Notes: generated from the sequence alone by a model not told the origin. Counted from the stretch's first letter, positions 1 to 11,694 are shown. The stretch: 64,000 nucleotides of DNA from Tricholoma matsutake (GCA_026075535.2 AP026540.1:558001-622000); one strand, 5' to 3'. Made by a program: numbers and translations.

Positions 1-234
1 AGGCAGTTTCCAGTGCAGCTTTCCTTTGTGATGACAATCAACAAGTCACAGGGCCGGTCTGTCAGACATGTTGGTCTTGACCTGTGGACTCCAGTTTTTA
101 CACATGGGCAGTTCTATGTGGCAATCTCTTGGGTGACATTGGTTCACAACATCAAAGCCATCTGGGCAAGTATGAATGAGGAGGCAATAACAAAAAATAT
201 TGCATATAATGAAGTACTACTAGATAATGTGTAG
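1..234 (+). pseudogene. Helitron Pif1-type helicase, C-terminal fragment
   Basis: The reading frame is open from the left edge to the stop at 234, so this is the tail of a gene that starts outside the window. The residues MTINKSQG followed by GQFYVAIS are the last conserved blocks of Pif1/RecD-like superfamily 1 helicases, and the closing NIAYNEVLL is typical of Helitron-encoded copies. Such helicases unwind DNA during rolling-circle transposition. The usual arginine in the last motif (VALSRV) is tryptophan here (VAISWV), which should weaken ATP hydrolysis, so I call it decayed. A second, longer Helitron helicase lies on the minus strand at 21.5-30.6 kb, but the two are not joined. Confidence 0.75.
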
Positions 235-719
235 ATAGAGTGTACATAAACACTGTGCTACCCATGGGTGTGGAAAATCATCCAGTATTTCAGCCACTGA
301 GGTGATGGAATTGAGTAGAAATTAATCCATTTTGGGTAGAATTTCTGTCCTTTATGGCCACTGAAAAAGTAATAAAAATCATCTGGTTTTCAGAGAAAAA
401 CACCCCCATAAAACATGTGAAAATTCCCCTTCAGAATGGATGAGTGAAAGGGTTGAAAACACCTCGAAATTTGTCTGTATTCATACCCCATTGAATTCAT
501 CCATGGGGATGACTTCCATCTTCTCGATGGAGTAATTCACTACAGTTCAACTAGCTGAATTTTGACCTTTTTTCATGAGACTTTCAGAGGGTCAGGAAAG
601 TGGTTATCCATCCACTTTGTGGGGCCATTTCACCACATAACTTAGCAGCAAGTTTTTGTGCTATTGATGAAGTATTTTTCTAAACTAACTATGTATATTT
701 TAAACAAAAAATAAGAAAT
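235..719. other. AT-rich intergenic stretch, no gene seen
   Basis: About 485 bases following the helicase stop. It holds loosely repeated phrases of the type GAAAATTCATCC, also frequent at 2.4-2.8 kb, which suggests an old shared repeat. I see no coding potential. Confidence 0.5.
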
Positions 720-2060
720 GAAGATAAGAAAAATTACTGGGGCCCAAATAACTCTGGTCATTTGGGCCCATCATCCTGTGTCATTGTTTCCCTCCTCTTG
801 TTGTCACATCCTGCATTATCATGCCCCTCCCCCCCCATTTTCCTGTTGTCCCATCGTCCCGTTGTCTCGTCCCTCAATGTCATTGTCATAACCCCTCCCA
901 TTGTTATTGGTTCGTCATTGTCCCTCTGCTCCTGGTTGCTACTTGTTGCATCGTCATCATCATTCCACCCACAATCCACCCCATGAGCAGTTGCTCGTCA
1001 GGCTGGGGGCAGGTGGTGTCACTGCTTCATTGTCATTGCCATGCCCTGTCATTTTGTTTCCCTCCCCATTGTTTCATGTCCCTTCCCCATTGCTTCATTC
1101 TCCTTCCCCCGTTGTTTTGTCTTCCTCCTCTTGATTTCTTTGTTTTTCTCCTCCCTGTTGTTTCATTGTCCCCGCAATCCACCCTGTGAGCAAGCAGCTC
1201 ACAGGCAAGGGGTGGGGCCCTTCCATCATCATCAGTAGCTTAAGGTAGTTAACAAAAAGCTTTGTTAGTAAAATGAAAATGAAATGAGAAAGGACAAAAA
1301 TTTTACCAACAGGCCCAAGAGACATCGACAACATCCCATGGGCCTTCTTTGTTCCATTTCCTCTTCCTTGTCTCCCCGTTGTCCCATTGTCATTCTGGTG
1401 GGGTGCTGTTGGGTTTGGTGGTGGCATTGCCATTCGCTGTTTTGTAGTTGTGCCCATTCCCACCACCGCAAGCAGTTGCTCGCAGCAGTGGTTCTGGGTT
1501 CTGGGTGCTGGGGCAGTGGCAGTGGCTGTTGTTGTCATTGTCAGTAGTTAATTAATATTTGAAAATCTTTGTTAGTAAAAAGAAAAAGAAATGAGAAAAG
1601 GAAAAAAAAGCATACATATGTTCCATTTCCCTCCTCCCTGCCATTTCCTAAACCCCCCCCCCCCCCCCCACCACTGTTTCTCTCGTTTCATTTCCCTTCT
1701 CCCCCTGCTGTCCTTCCCTGCTGCCCTTGCCCTTTCTGTCATCCCTGTCATTTGTTTGTGGTGTTCTGTTGGTTTCATTGCCCCTTGCTGTCCCATTGTT
1801 GTCCTTGGCAATAGTTAAGATTAGAAAACTTTGTTAGTAAAAAAAGAATAGAACGAGAAAAGAAAAGAAAATCTTCATGTGAGCCTCACATCCTGTTTTG
1901 ATGGAGAGGAGAGGGCATGACATATCTCACATTGGTGTCACTTGTTACCAGCCATTCAGAGCCTAAAAAATAATGAGATACAATTAGTTGGTTCATATAA
2001 ACAAGAAACGAACCAGAAACATACTTAGGGCCCAAATGATGACTGTCATTTGGGCCTGCA
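720..2060 (-). mobile_element. Composite tRNA-like/hairpin family, internal fragment
   Basis: No termini are visible. Internal hallmarks are present in minus orientation: hairpins built on GGGCCCAAATGA at 743-772 and 2028-2056, a degenerate one at 1312-1352, and GAGCAG-N-TGCTC palindromes at about 974-1006, 1178-1210 and 1461-1490. An AT-rich intron-like phrase (CTTTGTTAGTAAAA) recurs near 1260, 1566 and 1830. The plus strand is strongly pyrimidine-rich, including a run of C near 1653-1670. The small ORFs here are low-complexity shadows. Confidence 0.6.
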
Positions 2061-2915
2061 CAGTGTCCAAATGGGGTAGTTTGCAGCCAGTTGTGGCTCT
2101 TTCTGGTGTATGAGTGGGTGGCATCTTGGTCGTGGTCATGGTCGTGCTTGACCGTAGGAGTGGAAGTGAGAGAGTATGCAAACATGTCAGACCTTGGTTG
2201 ATATTGCACAGATACAACATGTGACTTGTTGCATGAGGGCAGGTTGAAATGACTTGGCTTGCATGGTGCATAGATGATGAAATTCAGCCTGCTGTGGTAT
2301 AAAATAATGTCTGGAGACAAAAAAGAACATTCTGTAGGGTATGAGATATGAACTGTCAATTCAACCTTTAAGGAAAGAAATTTCCCTACTAAAAGCACCT
2401 CATAATGGTATGAAATTCCCATTCTATCTCAGGCTGAAAAGCATACCCTGTAATCCACACCTTTGTGGCAGAAAATACCATCCCATATTTTGTTGAAAAC
2501 CTTGATGAAAATTCATATGTTAGATTGTTGAAAATCCATACCCTCATCTTGGATTAAAATCATCCCCTGTATTTCATCCCCTTGTAAAATGAAAATTCAT
2601 CCCATTAGGTTGAGAAGTTTTTGTAAGGTAACATGTATGAACTCCATCCCTTGGATGGCTAAAATTACATCCTGTTTATTCATGAAAGACCTGTAATAAA
2701 ATATGTCTGACTTCCATCCATTTGAGGTTTGAAATCTACAGTATGAAAATTCATCCCAAATTCATCCACCATATATTCAGCCATTTATATTAGATATTTC
2801 CTATTTTGTTACTTAAACAGCTGAAATTCATACCCCATCAGTCTCACAGTGAAAGAAGAGTACAATAATGTATCATAGTATATAATATATAGATATAAAT
2901 ATAAATATCACCTGT
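2061..2915. other. AT-rich stretch, no gene seen
   Basis: No coding region was recognised. Degenerate phrases of the type GAAAATTCATCCC recur roughly every 60-80 bases. There is no recognisable copia 5' LTR or gag here, so the copia element downstream lacks its front end. Confidence 0.45.
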
Positions 2916-3317
2916 GTGCCAAAGGCACATTCAAAAAGCTTATTTACACGTAAGATAGAGTGTCCAAATAATATTTATTTATTTGTCTCAAATAAAATTA
3001 TTTCATTAATAAACAAGTGTGACACATGCAGAAATTGTAAAAATGGTGCCAATTGGATCATGGATTCAGGAACTAGTAAGCACTTCACTGGGGATATGAA
3101 AGACTTTGCCTCTTGTGAAGAAACCCCCAAGAACCAACAGGACACATGTGTAACTGCAACCAGTGTCACCATCATTGTGGGAAAAGGTGCTGTCCTCATA
3201 TGGCATCAAGTAATAGTAAACAGGAAGACAGAGTTGCATGAAATGTGCCTATACCCCATCCATTACATCCCAGACTTAACCAGTCATTTAATATCAATAG
3301 GTGTTTTCTTACAATAA
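2916..3317 (+). pseudogene. Copia protease segment
   Basis: The block WIMDSGTSKHFTGD carries the DSG(T/A)S active-site signature of retropepsin-like proteases, which process the copia polyprotein. It is followed by the usual hydrophobic strands (TIIVGKGAV) and a C-terminal LISIG block. The N-terminal residues before the motif look like run-in sequence. The frame stops at 3317 and homology resumes downstream in other frames, so this is one piece of a broken pol gene. Confidence 0.8.
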
Positions 3318-3469
3318 AACAAGAATAAGATCATTGGATCCTCTGACCATATTTCTTTTTACAGCCAAAAGGGTAATGTTGTACTTAGAACAGTGCCCTT
3401 AATGAAGGACACCACCATATATGGGTCTCGTACACATACATATTCTAAGTACTAAGAGATTAAATGTCA

Positions 3470-3710
3470 CAACAGTTTATGTTGCTGACTATGATACTTG
3501 GCATAAGCATCTTGGACACCCATCTGAGAATTCTGTGTGACAAATGCATAAGCACACCGAGAAGTTCCCCAAGGATCTAAGGATTCCTAGGGACAGGCAC
3601 ATTTGCCCAGGGTGTGTGGAAGGGAAAATGATGTCAAAGTCTTTTCCTGAATAGGAATCTCAGGCCACGGAGCCTTTTGAATTAATACATTCTGATCTAA
3701 AGGAACTACC
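3470..3710 (+). pseudogene. Copia GAG-pre-integrase and integrase N-terminal fragment
   Basis: Frame-by-frame reading gives DTWHKHLGHPS and then CPGCVEGKM, the HHCC-type zinc-binding region before the integrase core, followed by EPFELIHSDL, the start of the core with its first aspartate. Stop codons at about 3539 and 3655 break it. The remainder of the integrase core (about 3710-4150) is not recognisable and contains Ser/Pro-rich linker-like reading. Confidence 0.7.
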
Positions 3711-4164
3711 TATACTTAGTTATCACATGGTGCCTCATGTGCCCTAGTGGCTCAATCTTTCTTGGTGGCGATAGCGCTATTTGATGAGTCACTACTTCTG
3801 CATTGTCCTGCAAGTACTGATCTCAGAGGTAACTCTCTGGATCCAAGAGATCTCACCCACTCTTGGGGAGGAGGCAGAGGTGGAAGTAATAATGGCAGCA
3901 ATGCACCTAGTCCATCTCCACCAGCCCCACCATCATTGTCATCAGATTCAGATGATGACAGCGATGTAGCCACAGGGACCCTTATTTGGGGGCTATGGAC
4001 AACCTAGTACGGGCAATGATCCATTTGTCCAGGCACCAAGAATGCCTAACCCACCTCCAAGGACTCCTACTCCACTGCCTCAACAAGTAGCACTGCCAGT
4101 TGAGCCTCCTGTGGCTCCTAGGTGTGGAGGAAGGCAGAGAGCTGTCCCTAGATGATCAGGAAAT

Positions 4165-5147
4165 GTGTACAGTGAAGAGTGCCACCCTACCAAGATCCAG
4201 TGGGAAGTTGACTGTGAGATTAAAAGGGACATGGCACAGACACATCAATGGTGGCAGGTGCAAGGACAAGGTATGAGTAGCTCTCATACTAATCCACCAC
4301 CTGAACTGGCTGCTGGAATGAGTTCTGGTCTTCCTACTATTGGGGAGCCCAATGAACCCTCTCACAGTCCCATACAAGATGATTGGAGGAGATGGATGTG
4401 TCCCACTCATGATCAAAATGTCTCATACCCTGGAGTGCTACCTAGCCCAGGTACCTATGGTAGAGTTGTCAAGGAAGAAGGTGCAGAACTGATGTGCCAT
4501 CTGCTAAATAAAGCAGTTTCACCATCTACAGCATCATATCTGGTTCCTACCCAGTACTGTGAGATAGTGAACTTACCTAAGCATGCTCAACTCAAGTGGA
4601 AACAGGTGTGCCTAGAAGAACTAGAGGCCTTTTGTAAATGGCACATATATGACATAGTAGATCTCCCTGATGGCCAAAAGGCTATCAAAAATAGATGGGT
4701 TTTCTCCATAAAATCCAACAGAGGAAAGTGGGCCAGACTCATGGTCAAAGGCTTCTCACAAGTCAAAGGCATTGACTTCAATGAGATTTTCTCACCCATT
4801 GTCCACTACAAGATGGTATGCCTCATGTTGCCCTTAGTGCCTTAGAAGGCATGTACATGACTGGTCTTGATGTGAAAACTGAATTCCTGTATGGCAAACT
4901 AGATGAGGAAATATACATGCATCAGCCTGAAGGCTTCATGCTTGAAGGCAAAGAGCACAAAGTAATGCACTTATGCTGGGCATTGTACAGCTTGAAACAA
5001 GCTGCCCTAGCATGGTGGAGAGGACTTGAGGCATTCATGTGCACCAGCTCTGATGCTGGCATATTTATTTACAAGGATGCCAAAAAGTCATTGCAATTGT
5101 TTATGTTGATGATGGCATGTGCTTGGGGAGGGACAAATACCTTGTAG
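4165..5147 (+). pseudogene. Copia reverse transcriptase, frameshifted
   Basis: Two overlapping frames (4165-4845 and 4818-5147) together give the RVT_2 domain: KAIKNRWVFSIK, RLMVKGFSQ, GIDFNEIFSP, then LDVKTEFLYGKLDEEIYM and a degenerate YSLKQA block. The catalytic YVDD box is encoded at 5102-5113, but in another frame. At least two frameshifts therefore lie inside the domain. The enzyme would copy element RNA into cDNA in virus-like particles; this copy is dead. Confidence 0.85.
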
Positions 5148-5159
5148 ATAAAAAGAAAG

Positions 5160-5510
5160 TGCTTGCCTCAAGCACTGGGAGTGTCATGACACTGGAGATG
5201 TCACTGAATTCCTTGGCATGCACATCAAATGACACACATCGAAAATCAAACTGGACCAACAAAAGTACCTAGCCACTGTGCTAGAATGGTTCAGGATGAT
5301 TTCCCCAACTCCTCTTCTCATGGAATATGAACAATGCAGTGCCTGATGTGGCATGTAGATCTCAATATCAATCTGTGATCGGGTCTTTATTGTACCTGAT
5401 GCTCAGCATGCAACCCAACATTGCCTTCACAGTAATTAAAATGTTGCAGTTCTTGGCTAATCCAAGCCAAGAACATCTAGATAAGGCAAAGTACATTTTG
5501 AGTGGTGGAT
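5160..5510 (+). pseudogene. Copia RT-RNase H connection, fragment
   Basis: Reading across frames gives a VTEFLGMHI-like block and then YQSVIGSLLYLM, PNIAFTV, and HLDKAKYIL, which normally leads into RNase H. Here the copia sequence ends abruptly at a decamer satellite. It resumes about 2.2 kb later. Confidence 0.75.
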
Positions 5511-5602
5511 TCACAATGAAATGGAATGAAATGGAATGAAATGGAATGAAATGGAATGAAATGGAATGAAATGGAATGAAATGGAATGAAATGGAATGAA
5601 AT
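5511..5602 (+). repeat. Decamer satellite (ATGGAATGAA)n
   Basis: About nine near-perfect tandem copies of a 10-bp unit, resembling a GGAAT-type satellite. It stays open in the copia frame by chance and sits exactly at the break in copia homology. Confidence 0.95.
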
Positions 5603-5611
5603 TTTTTGGAG

Positions 5612-6226
5612 GAAAACTAGTAGTTACTTTTTGTCTACTATGTCTGCCATGCACAAACCAAAATATGCTGGCATTGGCATTTCCACTGAAATGAATGCTC
5701 ATGTCTAACACCTTGCAAAACTTCTAAAATACCTCCCAGATACACTCCCACTAACCCCTCCTGAGTCTCATTATAACTTTTGGCTTGACCCTTCCAATGT
5801 TGAGGACCGAGGGCTGTATGGTGCCTTTTCCTGCAATCTCAAGATTGTGTTTGAAACTTTCAAGAGAAAAAATGGGGAGATCAATCTTTGTGAATGAGGG
5901 GATAGAGTAGAGGCAATTGTACCGTTCATCAAAAAAGTCATTTGTGAGGACCCGGGCAGTTGGGACATGGTGTGCTTGGCTTGGGTAGAAAGGCTGATCT
6001 GTGCAGCGATGGCTGCTGGGGCACAGTTCATCATTAATTCAGAAGCCATTGAGCAAGATAGTGAACATCATATTTCCATCACTAGCGATACAGAGATTGT
6101 TTGGGCATTTCAAGATGGAGATGGGTGTGCATGGCCAGAAATCCTGGCAGAGGTGGGAGTTCAGGAACTTGGCCATGATTTCTTTGATTTTGACAATGAT
6201 TCTAGTAGTGAAAACATGTACTTATA
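5612..6226 (+). pseudogene. Unknown coding fragment inside copia
   Basis: Reading with two stop codons (after about 5705 and 5895) gives about 200 residues of ordinary, non-repetitive composition ending at the stop at 6226. The last 86 residues form one open frame from 5967, with an acidic, serine-rich tail (DFDNDSSSEN). I do not recognise a domain. It lies in DNA inserted into the copia RNase H region and may be a captured gene piece or part of another transposon. Confidence 0.4.
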
Positions 6227-6419
6227 ACCCATAATTTTTGAAATCTCAACTTTCCATTTTACACCCAAAAAACCACTATTTAAAATATCAAAAAAAGTTA
6301 GCAACTCAGCTGTTGTTATGCATTATGCACTGGTAATTAGGCAACTTTTTTTCCCCATGTTACGCATTACGGTTGCTACCATACAATCAGTTTCAGTACT
6401 AGTATTAAACTATTACTTA

Positions 6420-7605
6420 AATTTTAAATAATGTGGGGATTGCCCCATGAAGAACAGAAATGGGGGTTTATATATCCCCTCCATTGTGCACAGACCATTT
6501 GGCTTGTGTGCACACAAACACTCATCCACAACATTGTTGACTGTTGATCATTTATATGTTTACACATGTTTGTATGCTCACATGCCTTGCTTGCACCACA
6601 ACAATGATGACACAGGGACAGAATGTTGAATGATGAACAACAGGAAGACCACAATGATGGCCACCACCACAGCACTGAGAACCACCACTGTGAGCACCTG
6701 CTCATGGGATGGGAATGGGTGCCACTTCAAAATGGCAAGATAATGACAATGCTGCCACCAGGCCAACCAAATGACAGGACTGTGGGAGATGATGGAACAA
6801 TGAGATGAGTGGAGACGAGGGGGAAACAATGAGGAGGCAAAGTGACCAAAAAAAAGGCCCAAGAGACGTTACATGTTTGATGTCTCTTGGGCTGTTGGTA
6901 TGTGTTTTCTTTTACTCTTGTTTCATTATTTTCCTGCTAACAATTTTTTTTAGGTACTAACTAAAATACTACTACTATGATGATGACAGGACAATGGAGC
7001 CAACCAGCACCATCCACCACCATTGTGAGCCCTGGCTTCCAAGATGGAACATGGGGTGCTCAACAATGAACTAACAATAACAGGGGATGAGAACAACACG
7101 GAGAGAGGACTTACAACAATGACAACTGAGGGGGACAGGGATGGCACCACCACCACCACTGTGAGCCCCTGCTCACAGGGTGAGTGGGCGGGAGGGGGGA
7201 CAACAATGAGAGGGAGGGGACAACAATGAGAGGGAGGGGACAACAATGAGAGGGAGGGAACAACAAAGAAAGAGGGGGGATGATGACAATGAATAGAGGG
7301 GGTATGACCACAAGAGAGGGGAATGATGATGAGAGGGCAGACAATGAGAGGGACAATGATGAGAGGGGGAACAACACCACCACCACCATGGACACCAACA
7401 CCAGGCCCAGGAGACACTCATCTCCTAAGCATTTTTCTTTCTTTTCTCTGGACCAGAGGACATGCATCTGCTGGACCATTTATTTTTGTTATTTTTTTTA
7501 TTTGTTTCTCTGGGCCCACCCACATTCCACCCCATGCCTACAAGCACCCACTTGTAGGGTGGTTTCATAATTGTTGTTAAGTATATAATTAAATAGATGT
7601 ATTTT
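6420..7605 (+). mobile_element. Composite family fragment inside copia
   Basis: Contains a family hairpin (6856-6894, here with core GGCCCAAGAGAC), an intron-like segment just after it (GTATGTG to TTTAG, ending near 6952), palindromes at about 6683-6716, 7156-7182 and 7529-7562, and a short tandem run of AACAATGAGAGGGAGGGG around 7200-7260. The segment 7390-7600 is an inverted counterpart of 40.11-40.30 kb. Terminal repeats were not found. Confidence 0.6.
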
Positions 7606-7698
7606 TTTAATATGACCCGTGGGTTGTGGGTATGGGTAAATGTGGGTATGGGTGCGGGTATGCCCAAAAGTACCCACAGGTTACCCATGCCATTGCCT
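7606..7698. repeat. GGGTATGGG-rich repeat end
   Basis: Repeats of the phrase GTGGGTATGGG ending GGTTACCCATGCC, resembling the right end of the nested element at 26993-27964. Copia homology resumes directly after it. Confidence 0.5.
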
Positions 7699-7699
7699 A

Positions 7700-7866
7700 G
7701 CTACCATTACACACATGAATGTTTTGAAAATGGCAAGGTCACTGTTATATTCATACCCGGTACAGAAAACCTGGCTGATATGTTAAAAAATTTGCATGCC
7801 AGCTGTTCAAGAGATTTAGAAGCTACCTGGGAATCAATCTCCAGGTTCAAACTTAGCGCTTTTTAG
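7700..7866 (+). pseudogene. Copia RNase H C-terminal tail
   Basis: The block HECFENGKVTVIFIPG followed by ENLADML is the classic end of copia pol. It ends at the stop at 7866, followed by a polypurine-like tract (TGTGGGGGGA) and the LTR. Confidence 0.85.
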
Positions 7867-7890
7867 CTGCTGTACAGTTTTGTGGGGGGA

Positions 7891-8198
7891 TGTTGGAAAT
7901 CATCACTTCAGTCATGTGTGACCTGCCTCATGGAGTAAATACATGCACCCTCATGGCTTGCCAATTTACATTCCATGTGGTGCACTTGCACCTCATTATG
8001 AGCTCATTCTGATGTGTTTGTGCCCTCTGAGCATGTGACCATATACCTAGGCATATATATATCCTCTGTATTCAAAGCAGACATACTCAGAGAGAGTTAT
8101 ACACCCTCTAGCCCTAGTTACTAGCACACTAACCTAAGCAACCAGGTAAGTAGTAAGTTAAGTGTACACTACCACTGTGTGGTCTTGCCGCTGCAACA
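7891..8198 (+). repeat. Copia 3' LTR (308 bp)
   Basis: Begins TGTTGG directly after the polypurine tract and ends GCAACA, giving the usual TGTTG...CAACA inverted ends. A TATA-like run (GCATATATATATCC) lies near 8052. No partner LTR occurs upstream in the window, so the 5' part was lost. Confidence 0.7.
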
Positions 8199-8597
8199 CT
8201 GAGTGGTCATGAGACTTTGAGAACTGGGGAGGATAGGCTGGGTATCAGTGCAGCTATATGGTGAGGGGGGGAGATGATCATTTACCTGCATTCCTGGGCC
8301 TTCCACTTCTAAATGATGTATGAAGATAGGATATAATCAGTAATTTACACTGCCCCACATATTCCAAGCTAGTCCAAGCTAGTCTGCATGGAGTCTGACC
8401 ACCTGGTGACTCAAATGAAAATTCACACACTTTTCAATGTGGAGTCTGACCCAGTCCATGCAGAGTCTGTGTGGAGTCCAAGCTAGTCTGCCACCTGCAC
8501 TCCAACCAGACTGTATTTCAACCAAATGAGTCAATTAGTTATCAAGTTCAAAGGGACTTCAGACTTAGTGAATTTCACCAAGTGCCCACAAAATAAA

Positions 8598-8679
8598 TTG
8601 CAAGGATTGAACTTGAGACCTCAGAGATGTTCACATGACATACCAAACAAGTGTGCTCAACAGGTTGAGCCACAGGAGA
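8598..8679 (-). repeat. tRNA-like module, type a
   Basis: On the minus strand an A-box-like TGGCTCAACCTG (plus 8661-8672) is followed 50-60 bases later by a B box AGTTCAATCC (plus 8604-8613). The spacing fits a tRNA gene, but the acceptor stem is poor, so I regard it as a tRNA-derived promoter module rather than a working tRNA. Confidence 0.65.
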
Positions 8680-9278
8680 ATTATTAGGTGTCAATATAAG
8701 GTTTATTTATGACTCAAACTGCTCAATTTTTTTTATTCTTTGAGAAAGGCCTTGGTCAAACAATTAAGATCAAATTTTTCTAATTAACCACATCCCTTGC
8801 ATTCTATGTGAGGGTGTGGGTACAATATAATAATAAACAAACAAACCCTTGCACAAGATGTGAGAGGGGGGCTACTATTATATATACATAACAGACAAAA
8901 TCCCTCGCACTGAATGCGAGGGGGGGAGGTAACAACATTATCTCTATGAAATGTGGGGGGAGGGGGACCAGGTGTGTCATCCACACAATATCCACCCCAT
9001 GAGTAGCTGCTTGTGAGCATGGGATGGGTGGTATGTTCCTTCATTGTCATCCATCTCTCCCCACCTGTGCCATTGTTGTTCCCCCCTCATTGTTGTTCCC
9101 CCCTCCTCTTGTTGGTTCCTGTCCCCCCCTCTTGTTGTCATTATCCCCCCCACATCATTGTTGGGTCCCTTCCCTCTTGTCTTGTCCTCCCTCATCATCA
9201 TTGCTGTCCACCCTCTGTCTTTGTTGTCCCCTCCCTCTCATCATGTTGGTATGGACATTGTTGGCAGTATCATAGTTC

Positions 9279-9341
9279 CTAGAAATAAACAAAATACATT
9301 GGTCAGTTAATAAAAACAAGAAATGAGCAAAAACAACTTAC
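9279..9341 (-). other. Intron-like segment next to hairpin (element 1)
   Basis: On the minus strand a GTAAGT donor directly follows the hairpin at 9347-9381 and the segment ends TTTCTAG after 63 bases, with an AACTGAC branch-like motif. The same arrangement recurs in other copies of the family. Confidence 0.5.
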
Positions 9342-9854
9342 CTAGGTCCCAAACAATGCAATTTGCATTGTTTGGGCCCACATTGCATTGACCTGCTATG
9401 TTTGCAGCCCTGGCTGCACTTGTGGGGGAGGTAGTGGGCACAGAAGTGGTGGTGGCAGGTTCTGATGGAGTGGTGGTGGTGGTAGATATGGGAGGGAGCT
9501 AGGTTGTACCAGTTCCCACTCTGCAAGCAGTTGCTCACAGCAGTGGTTCTGGGCCCTCAGGTGGTGGCTGTGTCAGCCATTGTTGTGGTTTTGAGGCTGT
9601 GGCATAACATGAAAAATTAGTTAAAGAAAAAGAACATTAAAAAACACTTACTAGTGGCCCAAACAATGGCAAAGTCATTTGGGCCTATTTCCATTGTTGT
9701 TTTTGGAGTAGCTGGTAGGAGGGAGGAAGTGGTGTTGTTGCCAGTGGTGGTGGTAGAGGTGATGTGCTGGCATTGTTGATCATGGCTGTGTGATGACATG
9801 TTCCCAACATGATGGTCATATGGTTACATAATATATCATTTGCCTGTCTTTACA

Positions 9855-9934
9855 ATGGTTCTATGGCTTAGTGGTTAATTGTGGCTATTTATAACTGATG
9901 GTAAGGCTTAGGGTTCAATTCCCTTTGGCTACAA
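9855..9934 (+). repeat. tRNA-like module, type b
   Basis: A box TGGCTTAGTGG (9864-9874) and B box GGTTCAATTCC (9912-9922), both good matches to pol III internal promoter consensus, with tRNA-like spacing. It points toward the right end of element 1. Confidence 0.7.
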
Positions 9935-10250
9935 AGTTTCTCTGTGGTCAGCCCAGACTATAATTACATTCTGTGGACTCTGGTGGACTGATGGGGACTG
10001 ATACAGACACATGTCTGTCCTAGTCTGAGTAAATTGACATTGCTCAGACCAACTCTGTGTGCACTCTGAGTAAAAGTCCAGAAATAGCACAGACTCCACA
10101 AAAGTCCATGCAGACTCTCTAGGAGTCCAGATAACTGCTATATAGGACATTTGAGCCAAATGATTTGGTGCCAGTCTGAGCTAGTCTGTGCAGAGTCCAC
10201 CAAATTCTGCATGGACTGGCTCAGAACACATGGGGCACAGTAAAGACCTC

Positions 10251-11228
10251 AATATAATAGTCATGCCAAATGATATTAGAGGCCCCTTGAGCACTTTGTA
10301 GCAGTCAGAATAGGCAGAAAAGAGAATAAGGGGTCAGAAGGAGATAAGCTTACTCTGTAAGATCCATGGAACCAAAATGTTCACTTTCTTTGATATAGGG
10401 GTTCAATAATTGAATAGAATAAATTTTAGCATGTGTTATGGCATAGGTATAAGCTCCTTACTTACCAGGAGGGTCCCATCAGCAGATGTGTAAATGACTC
10501 AATATATAACACACCTTACCTATCATTCAAAAGTCTTTAGTACAGTCTATTACTACCAGGAAGTTGCATACCTATGCTCCTTATAGTCAATACTTCATCC
10601 CAGAAGGTAGTAGACACAAGCTGGATCAAGTGTCCAAAAATGGCAATAATTCAAGAATAGCTCAACAGCAACACAACATGCTGCTATTTGGAGAGCTGGA
10701 GTGGATAGAGGCAGGTCAACTCCATAGATTGCAAAAGAGCCAGAGGGAATCCAATGAGAAATAATGGCACAATGTTGAAGAGAGCACTGATGAACTATGT
10801 GGTGATCAGATATGTAATGATTGGTCATGTACATCATGAATGTGTCTGAAACAATGACCAATTAATGATCAATTACCAGGTAGTGTGCCTTTCATGGCAG
10901 AGCCCACTACTTTTTACTCATTGGGAAGCAACAGGTGGTGTTACTCATAATGTCAGTTTGGCTTATTTTGTGGTTGTTCAGCCTTTTGTTGGTTGTGTTT
11001 GGAGGCCTGAAACATTTTTTCTTTTTTCTTTTTTTTTGGGCTCATATCTTTTACTATTTCTGTGTCTTTTTATCTGCTTTTGCCTACCTATGCTTCTCTT
11101 TTTCACTCAGTTATATATTTTGCATTGATAAAATCTCAGTTTCAATAGTTGATTTTGTGGTGTTCTCCAGCTTTTCTTTGGTTATCTTTGTGGATCATTC
11201 TTGTGTCTTCATCATCATGAGGCACAAC
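10251..11228. other. No recognisable gene
   Basis: Ordinary composition with a T-rich part near 11000-11220. Several short frames are open but none resembles a known family. Confidence 0.4.
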
Positions 11229-11591
11229 AATTGACGACTTGAACATGTTCCACATCCATCAATCCAAGGCTCAAGATGACAGCACCAATCAACAGGTGCT
11301 CTGTAATGTATTACTGTGTGGCCCAGTCTGGTGTTTCTCTATTTGACAAGAAGTTGCTGCTTTTTTTGAATCTCTTAGTGCTCTGCCTGTTACAGTTCCT
11401 ACTCAACATGGGTTGTTCACATGCCTCATCGACTTCATGATTTCAGATGAAATATGTCCTGATGTTGGTCTGGGTCGTGATTGGTTTGAATTTTGGAAGG
11501 AATGCCTTCATTCAGAGGGGCTTCAAGTGACAATGGAGATGGGAGATGTTTTACTGGTGCCTGTTTCTAGTGTGTTTCCTTTGGTGATCTG
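11229..11591 (+). pseudogene. Unknown coding fragment
   Basis: A frame with one internal stop (near 11344) reads about 120 residues ending at 11591. The stretch with ISDEICPDVGLGRDWFEF resembles the retropepsin-like phrase V-LG-DW seen in many fungal retroelement proteins, but the match is weak. It may be a protease remnant of an LTR element. No start or termini are visible. Confidence 0.3.
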
Positions 11592-11694
11592 ATTACCTGA
11601 CAAACTGACTCACAATTTGTGTAGTATTGTCAGTTTCTACTGCTATTTGGATGAGGCCTTGCCTCTAATCTCATGGTTTGACACCTATATAATG

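Larger units (their letters stand above)
2916..8198 (+). mobile_element. Ty1/copia LTR retrotransposon remnant, 5'-truncated
   Basis: Domains appear in copia order: aspartic protease (2916-3317), GAG-pre-integrase and integrase start (about 3470-3710), reverse transcriptase (about 4440-5150), the link to RNase H (about 5160-5505), RNase H C-terminus (about 7700-7866), polypurine tract and 3' LTR (7891-8198). Integrase before reverse transcriptase separates copia from gypsy. Gag and the 5' LTR are absent. Coding is broken by many stops and frameshifts and by 2.2 kb of foreign DNA between about 5511 and 7698. It cannot be active. Confidence 0.85.
8344..10250. mobile_element. Composite tRNA-like element 1 (complete)
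   Basis: The left end begins TTTACACTGCCCCACAT and the right end finishes ATGGGGCACAGTAAAGACCT, an imperfect terminal inverted repeat. Subterminal copies of AGTCCAAGCTAGTC type follow each end. A type-a tRNA-like module faces left (8598-8679) and a type-b module faces right (9855-9934). Inside are CCCTCGCA hairpins (about 8800-8925), palindromes (about 8992-9033 and 9516-9545) and GGGCCCAAA hairpins (9347-9381 and 9656-9689). No long ORF and no clear target duplication were found. Confidence 0.75.

Noticed and set aside
821..1814. Cys/Pro/Phe-rich small ORFs
   Set aside because: They come from pyrimidine-rich repeat sequence inside the composite family and occur in several frames at once.
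3747..4007. Small Ser/Asp-rich ORF as a separate gene
   Set aside because: It fits the low-complexity linker between copia integrase and reverse transcriptase.
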